Shown: in pieces, positions 18,315 through 26,194 of the stretch
Layout of the letters: every line of letters starts with the position of its first letter
Position numbering within the stretch: the stretch's first letter is position 1
From: Hyphomicrobiales bacterium
GTDB lineage: Bacteria > Pseudomonadota > Alphaproteobacteria > Rhizobiales > Rhizobiaceae
Reading direction: 5' to 3'
Assembly: GCA_900466575.1 (NCBI GenBank)
Contig: UBMP01000016.1
Location: forward strand, 470,527 to 534,526
Length of the DNA: 64,000 nucleotides
Program-made: the position numbers and the translations under genes
The notes under the pieces: model-generated
What the model was told of the DNA's origin: nothing
The model's database searches: none
What the model saw: the letters and a program-made list of their open reading frames with translations, nothing else

Positions 18315-19442
18315 CTAGCGGACGATCGTCAGCCGCTCGGCCGCCCGCGTGATCGCGGTATAAAGCCACCGCTCCCGCGTATCGCGAAACGCCCAGCTCT
18401 CATCGAACAGCACGACATTGTTCCACTGCGAACCCTGAGACTTGTGCACGGTCAGCGCATAGCCGTAGTCGAATTCGTCGTAACGCTTGCGGGTCTGCCA
18501 CGGAATTTCGGTCTCGATATCCTCGAATGCCGCCTTCAGCAGCTTGATCTTGGCGGCTCCGCGATCCATGTCGTCATCTTCCGGCTTCACCAGAAGATTG
18601 ATGCCCGGCTTCACCGTCTCGCGCGACGAACTCATGACCTGCCAGAGAGAACCGTTGAGCAGCCCCTTGGCCGGATCATTGCGCAGGCACACCAGCTTGT
18701 CGCCGGCCTGCGGATAATCGGCCGTGAAGCCCTTCAATTCGCGCAGCCGCTGGTTATAGCGCCGCCGCGTCTTGTTGGTGCCGACAAGCACCTGATCGGC
18801 CTCCAATACGAGATCCTGCGTCACCTCGTTGCGCGAGATGACCTGCGCCGTGCCCCAGTCGCCCTGCATGATCTCCTTGCCCTCGCGCACATGCATGGCA
18901 AGCTCGATGATCGGATTGTCCCGCGCCTGCCGGTGGATTTCGGTCAGCAGATAGTCCGGCTCGGCATCGGTGAAATAGCCGCCACCCGTCACCGGTGGCA
19001 GCTGTCCCGGATCGCCGAGGACAAGAATGGGCGTGCCGAAGCTCATGAGATCCCGCCCCAGCGCCTCATCCACCATCGAGCATTCATCGACGATGATAAG
19101 GGCAGCCTTAGCGACCGGGCTCTGCCGGTTGATGGCGAACATCGGCGCGATCGAGGTCTTGCCCGTTTCCTCGTCCTCCACCGCCTCCTCGCCGCGCGGA
19201 CGATAGATCAGCGAATGGATGGTCTTGGCATTCGACGCGCCCTTGGAGCGCAGAACCTGCGCCGCCTTGCCGGTGAACGCCGCAAAGAGCACATCCCCGT
19301 CGACATGCTCGGCGAAATGCCGCGCCAGCGTCGTCTTGCCCGTGCCGGCATAGCCAAAAAGCCGGAAGAGCGGCGACCGCCCCTCTTTCAGCCAGCGCGA
19401 AACGGCCTTCAGGGCCTCATCCTGTTGTGGTGCAAATTCCAT
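18315..19442 (-). CDS. RecD-like ATP-dependent DNA helicase (SF1B)
   Basis: A 375-residue helicase. Motif I is FGYAGTGKTTLARHF near residue 26, motif II is IIVDECSMVD, motif III is LVLGDPGQLPPV, and the C-terminal motifs are YALTVHKSQGSQW and LYTAITRAAERL. Together these match the RecD/TraA (UvrD_C_2) branch of short standalone helicases common in rhizobia. It probably unwinds DNA 5' to 3' in repair or recombination. The frame is open upstream to 19595, but the conserved start MEFAPQQDEALKAV is at 19442. It is divergent from the SDR-DoxX gene at 19571. Confidence 0.9.
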   Translation of the reverse strand: MEFAPQQDEALKAVSRWLKEGRSPLFRLFGYAGTGKTTLARHFAEHVDGDVLFAAFTGKAAQVLRSKGASNAKTIHSLIYRPRGEEAVEDEETGKTSIAPMFAINRQSPVAKAALIIVDECSMVDEALGRDLMSFGTPILVLGDPGQLPPVTGGGYFTDAEPDYLLTEIHRQARDNPIIELAMHVREGKEIMQGDWGTAQVISRNEVTQDLVLEADQVLVGTNKTRRRYNQRLRELKGFTADYPQAGDKLVCLRNDPAKGLLNGSLWQVMSSSRETVKPGINLLVKPEDDDMDRGAAKIKLLKAAFEDIETEIPWQTRKRYDEFDYGYALTVHKSQGSQWNNVVLFDESWAFRDTRERWLYTAITRAAERLTIVR

Positions 19443-19570
19443 GGGACCCGGCATGGCAGGATTCGAGGGGCGAAGGCAAGAACAAAACGTGGCCGCGAAC
19501 AAGTCGCAAGCGCTTGCCGCGATCATCCGCCGCGCTTGGTTTGCGGCCCGCACCGACATAGGGTTGCAGC

Positions 19571-20854
19571 ATGAACATCCTGATTCTGGGCGCAACCGGC
19601 TTCATCGGTTCGCATATCGCCGCAACGTTCGCTGCCGAAGGTCATGCCGTGAAGGGTCTGGGCCGCGACATCGCGCGCCTCGCCGCCCGCTTGCCGGATA
19701 TCTCCTGGATCAGCACCGACCTCGCAAAGCTCCTCACTGCGGACAGCTGGAGAGACCTGCTCGCGCGGCAGGACGTCATCGTGAATTGTGCCGGCGCGCT
19801 GCAAGATGGCCTGAGCAACAACCTGAAGGACGTGCAGACGCGCGCCCAGCTGGCGATGCAGGAGGCCGCGAAGGCCGCCGGCACCAAGCTGATCGTCCAG
19901 ATTTCCGCCGACACGACAGGCCCCATCGGCGAAACGGAATTCCTCGCGACCAAACGCGCAGCCGACGAGGCGCTCGCGGCCAGCGGAGTGCCATTTGTCA
20001 TCATCCGCCCCGCACTTGTCATCGGCCGCAATGCCTTCGGCGGAACCGCGCTTCTACGCGCGCTCGCCGCCCTTCCGTGGATGCTGCCGCTGGTCCACGC
20101 CAAAAGCCCGGTGGCGACGACGACAGTGGGCGATGTGGCAAAAGCGGTCTCGCTGGCCATTTCAGGTCAAATCGCCAGCCGCTCCGACCTGACGCTGGCC
20201 AGTCATGGCGGTACGCTGGCAAGTCTCGTCACCGAACACCGCGCCTGGCTTGGACTGCCGCCCGCACCCGTGATCAGCCTCCCGGCCATCGCCGCCGCAC
20301 CCGTATCCGCGATCGCAGACGCCCTTGGCTGGCTGGGCTGGCGCTCACCATTGCGCTCGACTGCAATGAAGGTCATGCGTCACGGCGTCAGCGCCGGCAC
20401 GACCCCGCCAGCCTTCCCGCTCGAACCTGAACCTGCATCGGCCTTCCTCGCCCGCAACCCCGCCGGCGTGCAGGACCTGTGGTTTGCCCGGCTCTATCTG
20501 CTGAAGCCGCTCATCTTCTTCTGCCTCTCGGCCTTCTGGCTCGCCTCCGGCATCGTTCCGCTTCTCGATCCCCTCCGCTCCGCTGGTCACTTCTTGCCCG
20601 TCATGGGCCAAACGGCAGCGCTGGGCCTGACCGTCCTCACCTGCCTGATTGACGTGGCGCTGGGCCTCGCCGTGCTCTACCGTCCGCACACGCGCCTCGC
20701 ACTCTTCGGCATGATGACGATCACGCTCGCCTATCTGGCGGGCTCCCTGCTGATCGAACCGACCCTTTGGCTCGATCCGCTCGGCCCGATGGTCAAGACC
20801 GTGCCGGCGCTGTTCTTGACCCTTGCCGCCCTTGCGATCCTGGATGAACGCTGA
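19571..20854 (+). CDS. SDR/NAD(P)-binding protein fused to a DoxX-like membrane domain
   Basis: A 427-residue fusion. The N-terminal 285 residues are an extended or atypical SDR with the nucleotide motif GATGFIG (7-13). The C-terminal 125 residues have four membrane helices of the DoxX-like type. This architecture is recurrent in proteobacteria and its function is not established; an electron-transfer or quinone-linked role at the membrane is a guess. The stop codon overlaps the next gene's start (TGATG), so it is translationally coupled to the DUF2269 protein. It heads a five-gene same-strand cluster ending in an ECF sigma / anti-sigma pair. Confidence 0.87.
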   Translation: MNILILGATGFIGSHIAATFAAEGHAVKGLGRDIARLAARLPDISWISTDLAKLLTADSWRDLLARQDVIVNCAGALQDGLSNNLKDVQTRAQLAMQEAAKAAGTKLIVQISADTTGPIGETEFLATKRAADEALAASGVPFVIIRPALVIGRNAFGGTALLRALAALPWMLPLVHAKSPVATTTVGDVAKAVSLAISGQIASRSDLTLASHGGTLASLVTEHRAWLGLPPAPVISLPAIAAAPVSAIADALGWLGWRSPLRSTAMKVMRHGVSAGTTPPAFPLEPEPASAFLARNPAGVQDLWFARLYLLKPLIFFCLSAFWLASGIVPLLDPLRSAGHFLPVMGQTAALGLTVLTCLIDVALGLAVLYRPHTRLALFGMMTITLAYLAGSLLIEPTLWLDPLGPMVKTVPALFLTLAALAILDER

Positions 20855-21342
20855 TGGAAATCGAGCTCGATTCAATACTTCTCTTTCTCCATGTTATCGG
20901 CGCCACAGTCCTTCTCGGCACGGGCGCGGGCATCGCCTTCTTCATGGTCATGGCCCATCGCACGGGCAATGCCTCGCTGATCGCCCATGTCGCCTCGACC
21001 GTGGTGCTCGCCGATTTTCTCTTCACTGCGAGCGCTGTCATCCTCCAGCCGATCACGGGCGTCGCGCTGGCGCTACGCACCGGCTGGCCTCTCGGCGAAG
21101 GCTGGATCTTCTATTCCCTGCTTCTTTATGGGCTTGCGGGCGTATTCTGGCTTCCCGTCGTCCGAATCCAGATGCGGTTGCGCAGTCTCGCCCGCGAGGC
21201 TGCGGCAGAAAATGCGCCGCTGCCCCGGCGTTACCACCGGCTCTACCGCATCTGGTTCGCCTGCGGCTTCCCGGCCTTTGCCGCCGTTCTGGCGATCATC
21301 TGGCTGATGCTGACCAAGCCCGATCTCGGCCGGCTCTTCTGA
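20854..21342 (+). CDS. DUF2269 family membrane protein
   Basis: A 162-residue integral membrane protein with four hydrophobic helices. It has the N-terminal LLFLHVIGATVLLGTGAGIAFFMV and the GWPLGEGWIFYSL segment that I associate with DUF2269. The function is unknown. The start overlaps the stop of the SDR-DoxX gene by one base, so the two are made together. Conserved histidines in the first helix (LHVIG) could hold a cofactor, but nothing in the sequence proves it. Confidence 0.83.
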   Translation: MEIELDSILLFLHVIGATVLLGTGAGIAFFMVMAHRTGNASLIAHVASTVVLADFLFTASAVILQPITGVALALRTGWPLGEGWIFYSLLLYGLAGVFWLPVVRIQMRLRSLAREAAAENAPLPRRYHRLYRIWFACGFPAFAAVLAIIWLMLTKPDLGRLF

Positions 21343-21366
21343 TCGAAGTTTTTTTTCACGACGCCA

Positions 21367-21394
21367 GGAATAAACTCCACCCTTCGATTGTCTC
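21367..21394 (+). promoter_or_regulatory. Possible ECF-sigma promoter before the COG4315-like gene
   Basis: GGAATAAAC (21367-21375) resembles the -35 element of several ECF sigma factors, and TGTCTC (21389-21394) sits 16 bp after the first hexamer. It is 56-83 bp upstream of the COG4315-like gene, which precedes the sigma gene. Autoregulation is the natural reading; the -10 assignment is weak. Confidence 0.35.
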
Positions 21395-21449
21395 ACTCCC
21401 GTTCGCAACCAAGACCGTGCTGCGAAGACCTGAACCCCGGGAGAACACC

Positions 21450-21821
21450 ATGACGACGAGACTGATCCTGACGCTTCTCTTTGCCGCCAGCGCCTCCATC
21501 GCCTATGCTCAGCCGACCACCACCGTGAAGACGGACAAGGGCAATGTGCTGGCGGGCGAGAACGGCATGACGCTTTACACCTTCAAGAACGACAAGAAGG
21601 GCGTTTCCAACTGCTACGAAGCCTGCGCGCAGAACTGGCCGCCCTACATGGCTGCCGCTGGCGCGAAGGCCGAGGGCGCCTACACGATTGTTGATCGCAA
21701 GGATGGCGGCAAGCAATGGGCCAAGGACGGCATGCCGCTTTATTTCTGGGCCAAGGACCAGAAGAAGGGCGATACGACCGGCGATGGCGTGAAGGGCGTC
21801 TGGGATGTCGCAAAGCCCTGA
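21450..21821 (+). CDS. Secreted COG4315-like repeat protein
   Basis: A 123-residue exported protein with a signal peptide ending near SIAYA-Q (residue 20). The mature part has the two-repeat pattern of COG4315 (NVLAGENGMTLYTFKND ... CYEACAQNWPPY ... GKQWAKDGMPLYFWAKDQKKGDTTGDG), including the conserved Trp-Pro and the Cys pair. Members are often co-regulated with ECF sigma factors; their role is unclear, with a link to oxidative or sulfur stress sometimes proposed. The start follows GGGAGAACACC. Its last 17 bases overlap the sigma factor gene, so translation of the two is coupled. Confidence 0.85.
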   Translation: MTTRLILTLLFAASASIAYAQPTTTVKTDKGNVLAGENGMTLYTFKNDKKGVSNCYEACAQNWPPYMAAAGAKAEGAYTIVDRKDGGKQWAKDGMPLYFWAKDQKKGDTTGDGVKGVWDVAKP

Positions 21822-22359
21822 TCGGCCGCGTGATGAGGGCGCGCGTGAAACCGCGCCCCAAGGCTTCGAGCGCGGCATGCTGGATCTCATGCCGTCGCTT
21901 CGCCGGTATGCGCGATCGCTGACCCGCTCGGATGCCGATGGCGAAGACCTGCTTCAGGACAGTCTGGAACGGGCGCTGGTCAAGCGCAGCCAATGGGCAG
22001 GCGGCAGCCTCAAGGCCTGGGCCTTTTCGATCATGACCAATCTCTATCGCAACGAAACGGTTCGCGCTGCACGCCGCCGCAGTCTTCCGATCGAAAATGC
22101 GGACGCAGTGCCAGCGACCCTTTCGCCGCCCGGCGACCCGCTGGAACAGCGCAGGCTTGCCGCAGCCATCGACAGTCTCGCGCCGGATTTTCGCGCGGTG
22201 CTGATGCTGGTCGTCGTCGAGAGCATGAGTTATCGCGAGGTGGCAAGCCTCTTGCAGATTCCCGAAGGCACCGTGATGTCCCGCCTGGCACGCGCCCGCA
22301 CGCAAATCGCGCGCTATCTCGAAGCCGACAATATCATACCGCTCAGGAGAACAGAATGA
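21805..22359 (+). CDS. ECF-type RNA polymerase sigma factor
   Basis: A 184-residue sigma-70 family factor of the extracytoplasmic function group. Region 2 is visible in LRRYARSLTRSDADGEDLLQDSLERAL (about 31-57), and region 4 in LAPDFRAVLMLVVVESMSYREVASLLQIPEGTVMSRLARARTQI. It is sandwiched between a COG4315-like secreted protein and an anti-sigma factor, overlapping both, so all three are co-translated. From memory, this order resembles the Sinorhizobium meliloti RpoE4-type locus, which answers sulfite and stationary phase; that likeness needs alignment. It likely directs its own promoter near 21367. Confidence 0.9.
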   Translation: MSQSPDRPRDEGARETAPQGFERGMLDLMPSLRRYARSLTRSDADGEDLLQDSLERALVKRSQWAGGSLKAWAFSIMTNLYRNETVRAARRRSLPIENADAVPATLSPPGDPLEQRRLAAAIDSLAPDFRAVLMLVVVESMSYREVASLLQIPEGTVMSRLARARTQIARYLEADNIIPLRRTE

Positions 22360-23126
22360 GCGACGCTCTTCGTCCCATGACCGAAAACGAACTCCATGCC
22401 TATGCCGACGGCCAAATGGCAGCGGACGATGTATCGCGTGTCGAGGCATGGCTCACAGCCCACCCGGAGGATGCCGCCCGCATCGCCGCATGGCGCATCC
22501 AGAACGAGGCGATCCGGGACATGTTCGGGCCCTATGCGAAGACGCTTCCGGAAGATGCCGCGCGTCTGAAGACACCACCGCGCAATCCCCTCCTCGCCCG
22601 CCTGCCGCTGCGGGCCCCAGCCGCCGTCATGCTCTTCGCGCTCGGCACCGCCACCGGCCTTGCGCTCCCCTCGCTCCTCGGCAGCCCGGCGACCGCCACA
22701 CCGATCTTCGAGCAGGCGAGTGACGCCTACAGGATCTATGCCCGCGAGGTGCGCCACCCGGTGGAAGTCTGGGCTGGGGAGAAGGATCACCTCGTCGCAT
22801 GGCTCGGCAAGCGGCTCGGCGAGAGGGTCGTGGCGCCCGACCTGACCGCGTCTGGCTATACGCTCGTCGGGGGGCGTCTGGTTCCCGTCGATGGCGTCGC
22901 CGGCGCGCTGCTGATGTACGAGGACAAGAGCGGCAAGCGTCTGACGCTGCTTCTCGGACGAACCCCGAAGAAGAACGAAACCGCCTTCCAGTTCGCCTCC
23001 AGCGGTGCGGTCGAAACGCTCTACTGGATGGACAATGGCCTCGCCTATGCCGTGAGCGGTGAAGTCAGCCGCCAGGCGCTGCGATCGATTGCGGACGAAT
23101 GCTACCGACAATTCCAGCCGGCCTGA
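22356..23126 (+). CDS. Membrane anti-sigma factor
   Basis: A 256-residue protein whose start overlaps the sigma factor stop in ATGA. The N-terminal 70 residues (ENELHAYADGQMAADDVSRVEAWLTAHPEDAARIAAW) match the cytoplasmic sigma-binding domain of many alphaproteobacterial anti-sigma factors, without the HxxxCxxC zinc motif. One membrane helix follows at about 86-108 (APAAVMLFALGTATGLALPSLLG). The rest is a periplasmic sensor domain. It should hold the ECF factor at the membrane until a periplasmic or envelope signal arrives. Confidence 0.88.
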   Translation: MSDALRPMTENELHAYADGQMAADDVSRVEAWLTAHPEDAARIAAWRIQNEAIRDMFGPYAKTLPEDAARLKTPPRNPLLARLPLRAPAAVMLFALGTATGLALPSLLGSPATATPIFEQASDAYRIYAREVRHPVEVWAGEKDHLVAWLGKRLGERVVAPDLTASGYTLVGGRLVPVDGVAGALLMYEDKSGKRLTLLLGRTPKKNETAFQFASSGAVETLYWMDNGLAYAVSGEVSRQALRSIADECYRQFQPA

Positions 23127-23132
23127 CGACCG

Positions 23133-23732
23133 TCATTTCAGCATCGGCCAGAGACTCAGCACCAGCAGCACCGCCATGGTGATGTTGAAGGCTCGCAAGC
23201 GCCGCGGGTCGGCAAGCCAGCCTTTCAGCCCCGTGCCGAAGCCGGCCCATGCGGAGGTGCAGAAAATGCCGACAGCAATGAAGGCGAAGACAATCAAGAA
23301 TGAATCGCGAATGTACGCATCGGGCGCCTGGTAGGCTGCAACCGCCCCACCCGCCATGACCCAGGCCTTGGGATTGACCGCCTGAAACAGCGCCGCCTGC
23401 ATCACAGTCATCGGCCGCGCATCCTCATCGCCCGAGGCGTCCGACAGGGTACGGGTCGTGGCGATATGCCATGCGATCCACAAGAGATACCCGCCACCCA
23501 GCACCTTCAGCACCAGATAAAGTCGCGGTTCGGCCGAAAACAGCGCGCCCAGCCCCAGTCCCACCGCCAGGATCAGCAGCGCAAAACCAATTTCGATCCC
23601 AAGAATATGCGGGATCGTCCGCCGAAACCCGAAATTCACCCCGGACGTCAGCAGCATCATATTGTTCGGTCCCGGTGTCACCGAAGACGTGAAGGCGAAA
23701 ACCAGCAGCGCCAGAAAAGTTTGGTAAGACAT
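23133..23732 (-). CDS. LysE family amino-acid exporter
   Basis: A 199-residue inner-membrane protein with about six helices and the family start SYQTFLALLVFAFTSSVTPGPNNMMLLTSGVNFGF. It carries the conserved TPGPNN signature at about residues 19-24. LysE/RhtB proteins export basic or neutral amino acids, homoserine lactones or related metabolites. The substrate is not readable. A 15-bp perfect palindrome immediately upstream nearly repeats one in front of the aminotransferase at 3.0 kb, suggesting joint control. The gene converges with the anti-sigma factor gene, with 6 bp between stops. Confidence 0.9.
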   Translation of the reverse strand: MSYQTFLALLVFAFTSSVTPGPNNMMLLTSGVNFGFRRTIPHILGIEIGFALLILAVGLGLGALFSAEPRLYLVLKVLGGGYLLWIAWHIATTRTLSDASGDEDARPMTVMQAALFQAVNPKAWVMAGGAVAAYQAPDAYIRDSFLIVFAFIAVGIFCTSAWAGFGTGLKGWLADPRRLRAFNITMAVLLVLSLWPMLK

Positions 23733-23751
23733 GTTCCCTCCGAAATTTTAT

Positions 23752-23766
23752 GTCAGCATTGCTGAC
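23752..23766 (-). promoter_or_regulatory. Candidate operator upstream of lysE (shared with aminotransferase)
   Basis: GTCAGCATTGCTGAC has perfect 7-bp arms around a central T, 20-34 bp upstream of the lysE start. With its flanks (TTTAT before, CTAT after) it matches the element at 3091-3105 at nearly every base. The position is close enough to the start codon for a repressor or for an Lrp-type activator. Confidence 0.55.
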
Positions 23767-23988
23767 CTATTTTTCCGTGAGCTGCAATGTCTTCATTGTG
23801 ATGGTGACAAGATTCGCAGAGCTGTCAGACACCTGAAAGCATGCCTTTCGGCATGTCTGCCCGCCCTTCGAATAGACCCTTGGATGTCACAATGGGCAGT
23901 AAATGAGGAAATGTCCTCCGTCGCCAAACAATAGACACGCCCCTCAATTACGTTTATATCAACATATAACGAGAGAGGAGAGACACCC

Positions 23989-24462
23989 ATGACCACTGTC
24001 ACCCAACATCTTTGGTTTGAGAAAGGCATGCGCGAGGCGCTGGCAACCTATGTGGACCTGATACCCGGGTCCGGCATCGACTGGATCACGCCCATCCCCG
24101 GCGACACCCCTTCCGGGCCTGCAGGGAGCGTCCAGATCGCCGCCTTCCACCTCGGCGACCAGCGTTACATGGCCATTGAAGCCGGGCCGCTCGACAGTTT
24201 CAACCACTCCTTCTCGATCCTCGTCTCCTGTGACGATCAGGCCCAGATCGACCACCTATGGGAAAAGCTCGGGCAAGGCGGCTCCTATGAGCCTTGCGGA
24301 TGGCTGCGCGACCGCTGGGGCCTTTCCTGGCAGATCACCGCCAAGCGCCTTGGCGAGTTGATGATGGGGCCGGACCATGCCGCCGCCAAGCGGGTGACGG
24401 ACGCCATGCTCAAGATGGGCAAGATCGACATCGCCGGTCTCGAACGCGCCGCCGCTGGCTGA
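23989..24462 (+). CDS. VOC family protein (PhnB / 3-demethylubiquinone methyltransferase-like fold)
   Basis: A 157-residue vicinal oxygen chelate protein. It begins TVTQHLWFEKGMREALATYVDLIPGS, the usual first beta-alpha unit. It also has the family segments FNHSFSILVSCDDQAQIDHLWEKL and GWLRDRWGLSWQIT. This subgroup is annotated variously as PhnB-like or 3-demethylubiquinone-9 3-methyltransferase, but real activities are mostly unknown. It follows GAGAGAGGAGAG and is the first gene of a pair with the glutathione S-transferase 12 bp downstream. A detoxification role of the pair is an inference. Confidence 0.87.
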   Translation: MTTVTQHLWFEKGMREALATYVDLIPGSGIDWITPIPGDTPSGPAGSVQIAAFHLGDQRYMAIEAGPLDSFNHSFSILVSCDDQAQIDHLWEKLGQGGSYEPCGWLRDRWGLSWQITAKRLGELMMGPDHAAAKRVTDAMLKMGKIDIAGLERAAAG

Positions 24463-24474
24463 GGAGGTCTTTTC

Positions 24475-25116
24475 GTGCAGGAGATCGTTCTCTACACCTA
24501 TGATTGGGTGCCCGAACCGCCGCGCGGCTTTGTCCGTGACGTTCGGCTGCGCTGGGCGCTCGAAGAAGCTGGCCTGCCCTATCGCGTCGCCGCCGTGCCC
24601 TTCAAGAACCGGGGACCCGATCACATCGCGCATCAGCCCTTCGGCCAGGTTCCCTGGCTGACCGATGGCGATCTCTCGATCTTCGAAAGCGGCGCCATGC
24701 TGCTCTATGTCGCCGAAAAGAGCGAGGCGCTGATGCCCGGCGACGTCAAGGGACGCAACGAAGTGCGCGAATGGATCTTCGCCGCGCTTGCCTCCGTCGA
24801 AGCGGCCACGCAACCGTGGTCGATCATGAAGTTCAGCGGGTTCGACGGCGACAACCCCGCCTGGGCCTTCTTTGACAATTTCGTCGATCTGCGGCTGAAA
24901 CGCATGGAGGCCGTGCTTTCGGAGCACGAATGGCTCGTGGCAAACCGCTTCACCGTTGCCGATATTCTGATGGCCGACGTGCTGCGCCTGATGAACCGTT
25001 TCGACAGGTTGGCAAACTATCTGGCCTGCAAGGCCTATGTCGAGCGCCTGACCGCCCGTCGCGCCTTCATCAAGGCGCACGCCGACCAATTGGCACATTT
25101 CGCAGCGGCGGATTGA
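24475..25116 (+). CDS. Glutathione S-transferase family protein
   Basis: A 213-residue cytosolic protein with a thioredoxin-like N-terminal domain (residues 1-80, ending VPWLTDGDLSIFESGAMLLYVAEK, where the ES pair binds glutathione) and an all-helical C-terminal domain (YVERLTARRAFIKAHAD). The first active-site helix is atypical: YTYDWVPEPPRGFVRDVRLRWALEE. Translation starts at GTG preceded by AGGAGG. It is co-transcribed with the VOC gene. Substrate is unknown. A strong hairpin follows at 25149. Confidence 0.88.
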   Translation: MQEIVLYTYDWVPEPPRGFVRDVRLRWALEEAGLPYRVAAVPFKNRGPDHIAHQPFGQVPWLTDGDLSIFESGAMLLYVAEKSEALMPGDVKGRNEVREWIFAALASVEAATQPWSIMKFSGFDGDNPAWAFFDNFVDLRLKRMEAVLSEHEWLVANRFTVADILMADVLRLMNRFDRLANYLACKAYVERLTARRAFIKAHADQLAHFAAAD

Positions 25117-25148
25117 GCCGAGTGGCTCAACGGTCTGTTTCAAAGCGT

Positions 25149-25176
25149 GGCGGCGGGCTGGGTGAAGCCCGCCGCC
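25149..25176. terminator. Bidirectional hairpin between GST and SDR genes
   Basis: A perfect 11-bp GC-rich stem (25149-25159 with 25166-25176) closes a 6-nt loop between two convergent genes. There is only a weak T-run after it, so termination may be inefficient or rely on other factors. Confidence 0.55.
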
Positions 25177-25206
25177 TTCTGCCTCAAATTTTCACGGCTG
25201 CCAGGC

Positions 25207-26094
25207 TCAACCGTAATGCGCCGCTTCGAGGTCGGCGACCAGCGATGGCCCAGTCGGCGTCCAGCCGAGTTTTTCCCGCGTGATCGCATTCGACGCCGGA
25301 AAGTCGAGACTGACGAAGCCCCCCATCCACCCGAAATGTTCACCCGCCGTCTCCGGCGAGATGGAAACGACCGGCAGCTTCATCCCGCGTCCCAGCGTGT
25401 CTGCAATCACACGCGCACTGATGCCCTCCTCGCCGACGGCATGATAGCGCGCGCCGCGCTCGGCCCGTTCGATGGCCAGCCGATAGAGCCGCGCCACATC
25501 GGAGAGATGCCCGGCCGGCCATCGGTTCGCCCCATCACCGACATAGGCCACGGCACCCTTGGCCCGGGCGATCTCGATGAGTGGACTGATCAGCCCCTGC
25601 CGCCGCGTGTCGTGAACCTGCGGCAGGCGAACAACCGACACATTGACACCTCTCGCCAAAAGCTCTTCCGCCGCCTGTTCGGAGGCGACGCGCGGATTGG
25701 GATGATCGAAATTGGTGATGTCCTCCCGGGCCATCCCGCCGTCATGGCCACTGCCGAGACCGGTCCCGGATGTGATCAGCAGCGGCCGGCTCGAGCCTTC
25801 CAGCGCCCCGCCAAGAGCTGCGATCACCCGCCGGTCCTTCTCGCAATTTTCAACAAAACGCGAGAAGTCGTGGTCAAAAGCCAGATGCATCACCGCGTCC
25901 GCCGCCTCGGCGCCGGCCCGCAACCCCTCCGGCTCTTCCAGCGTTCCACGAAACGGCGTCACGCCCGCCTTTTCGAGCGTTTGCGCCCCTTCCTCCGAGC
26001 GGGTCGCCCCAACAACCGAATGCCCCGCCGCCAGCAATTCCGGAATGACGGCGGAGCCGATAAAGCCGGTCGCGCCGGTGAGAAAAATACGCAT
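25207..26094 (-). CDS. Atypical SDR / NAD-dependent epimerase family oxidoreductase
   Basis: A 295-residue Rossmann protein. It begins MRIFLTGATGFIGSAVIPELLAAGHSV, with the nucleotide motif GATGFIG at 7-13. The usual catalytic YxxxK is not obvious, as in other atypical SDR proteins (SDR_a4/5 type), so it may bind NAD(P) without classical chemistry. The ATG at 26094 follows AAGGAGA; the frame is open to 26448 but the upstream part overlaps the divergent XRE gene. It is divergently paired with that XRE regulator, a frequent arrangement in which the regulator controls the oxidoreductase. Confidence 0.88.
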   Translation of the reverse strand: MRIFLTGATGFIGSAVIPELLAAGHSVVGATRSEEGAQTLEKAGVTPFRGTLEEPEGLRAGAEAADAVMHLAFDHDFSRFVENCEKDRRVIAALGGALEGSSRPLLITSGTGLGSGHDGGMAREDITNFDHPNPRVASEQAAEELLARGVNVSVVRLPQVHDTRRQGLISPLIEIARAKGAVAYVGDGANRWPAGHLSDVARLYRLAIERAERGARYHAVGEEGISARVIADTLGRGMKLPVVSISPETAGEHFGWMGGFVSLDFPASNAITREKLGWTPTGPSLVADLEAAHYG

Positions 26095-26171
26095 GTCGTC
26101 GTCTCCTTGATTGTCGAGAAGCCTTCTATGCGGCGGCGCCTTATGCTGGTAAAGTAGTGATCTTATCATGG

Positions 26172-26177
26172 TATAAT
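26172..26177 (+). promoter_or_regulatory. -10 box candidate of the XRE regulator gene
   Basis: TATAAT is a perfect -10 hexamer 18 bp before the ATG at 26195. No good -35 hexamer is present at 16-18 bp spacing, so an activator or a weak promoter is implied. Confidence 0.35.
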
Positions 26178-26194
26178 TGCTAATCGGATCCTCC

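Noticed and set aside
19443..19595. N-terminal extension of the RecD-like helicase rich in Cys and Ala
   Set aside because: It overlaps the start of the divergent SDR-DoxX gene and has no family similarity; the conserved start is at 19442.
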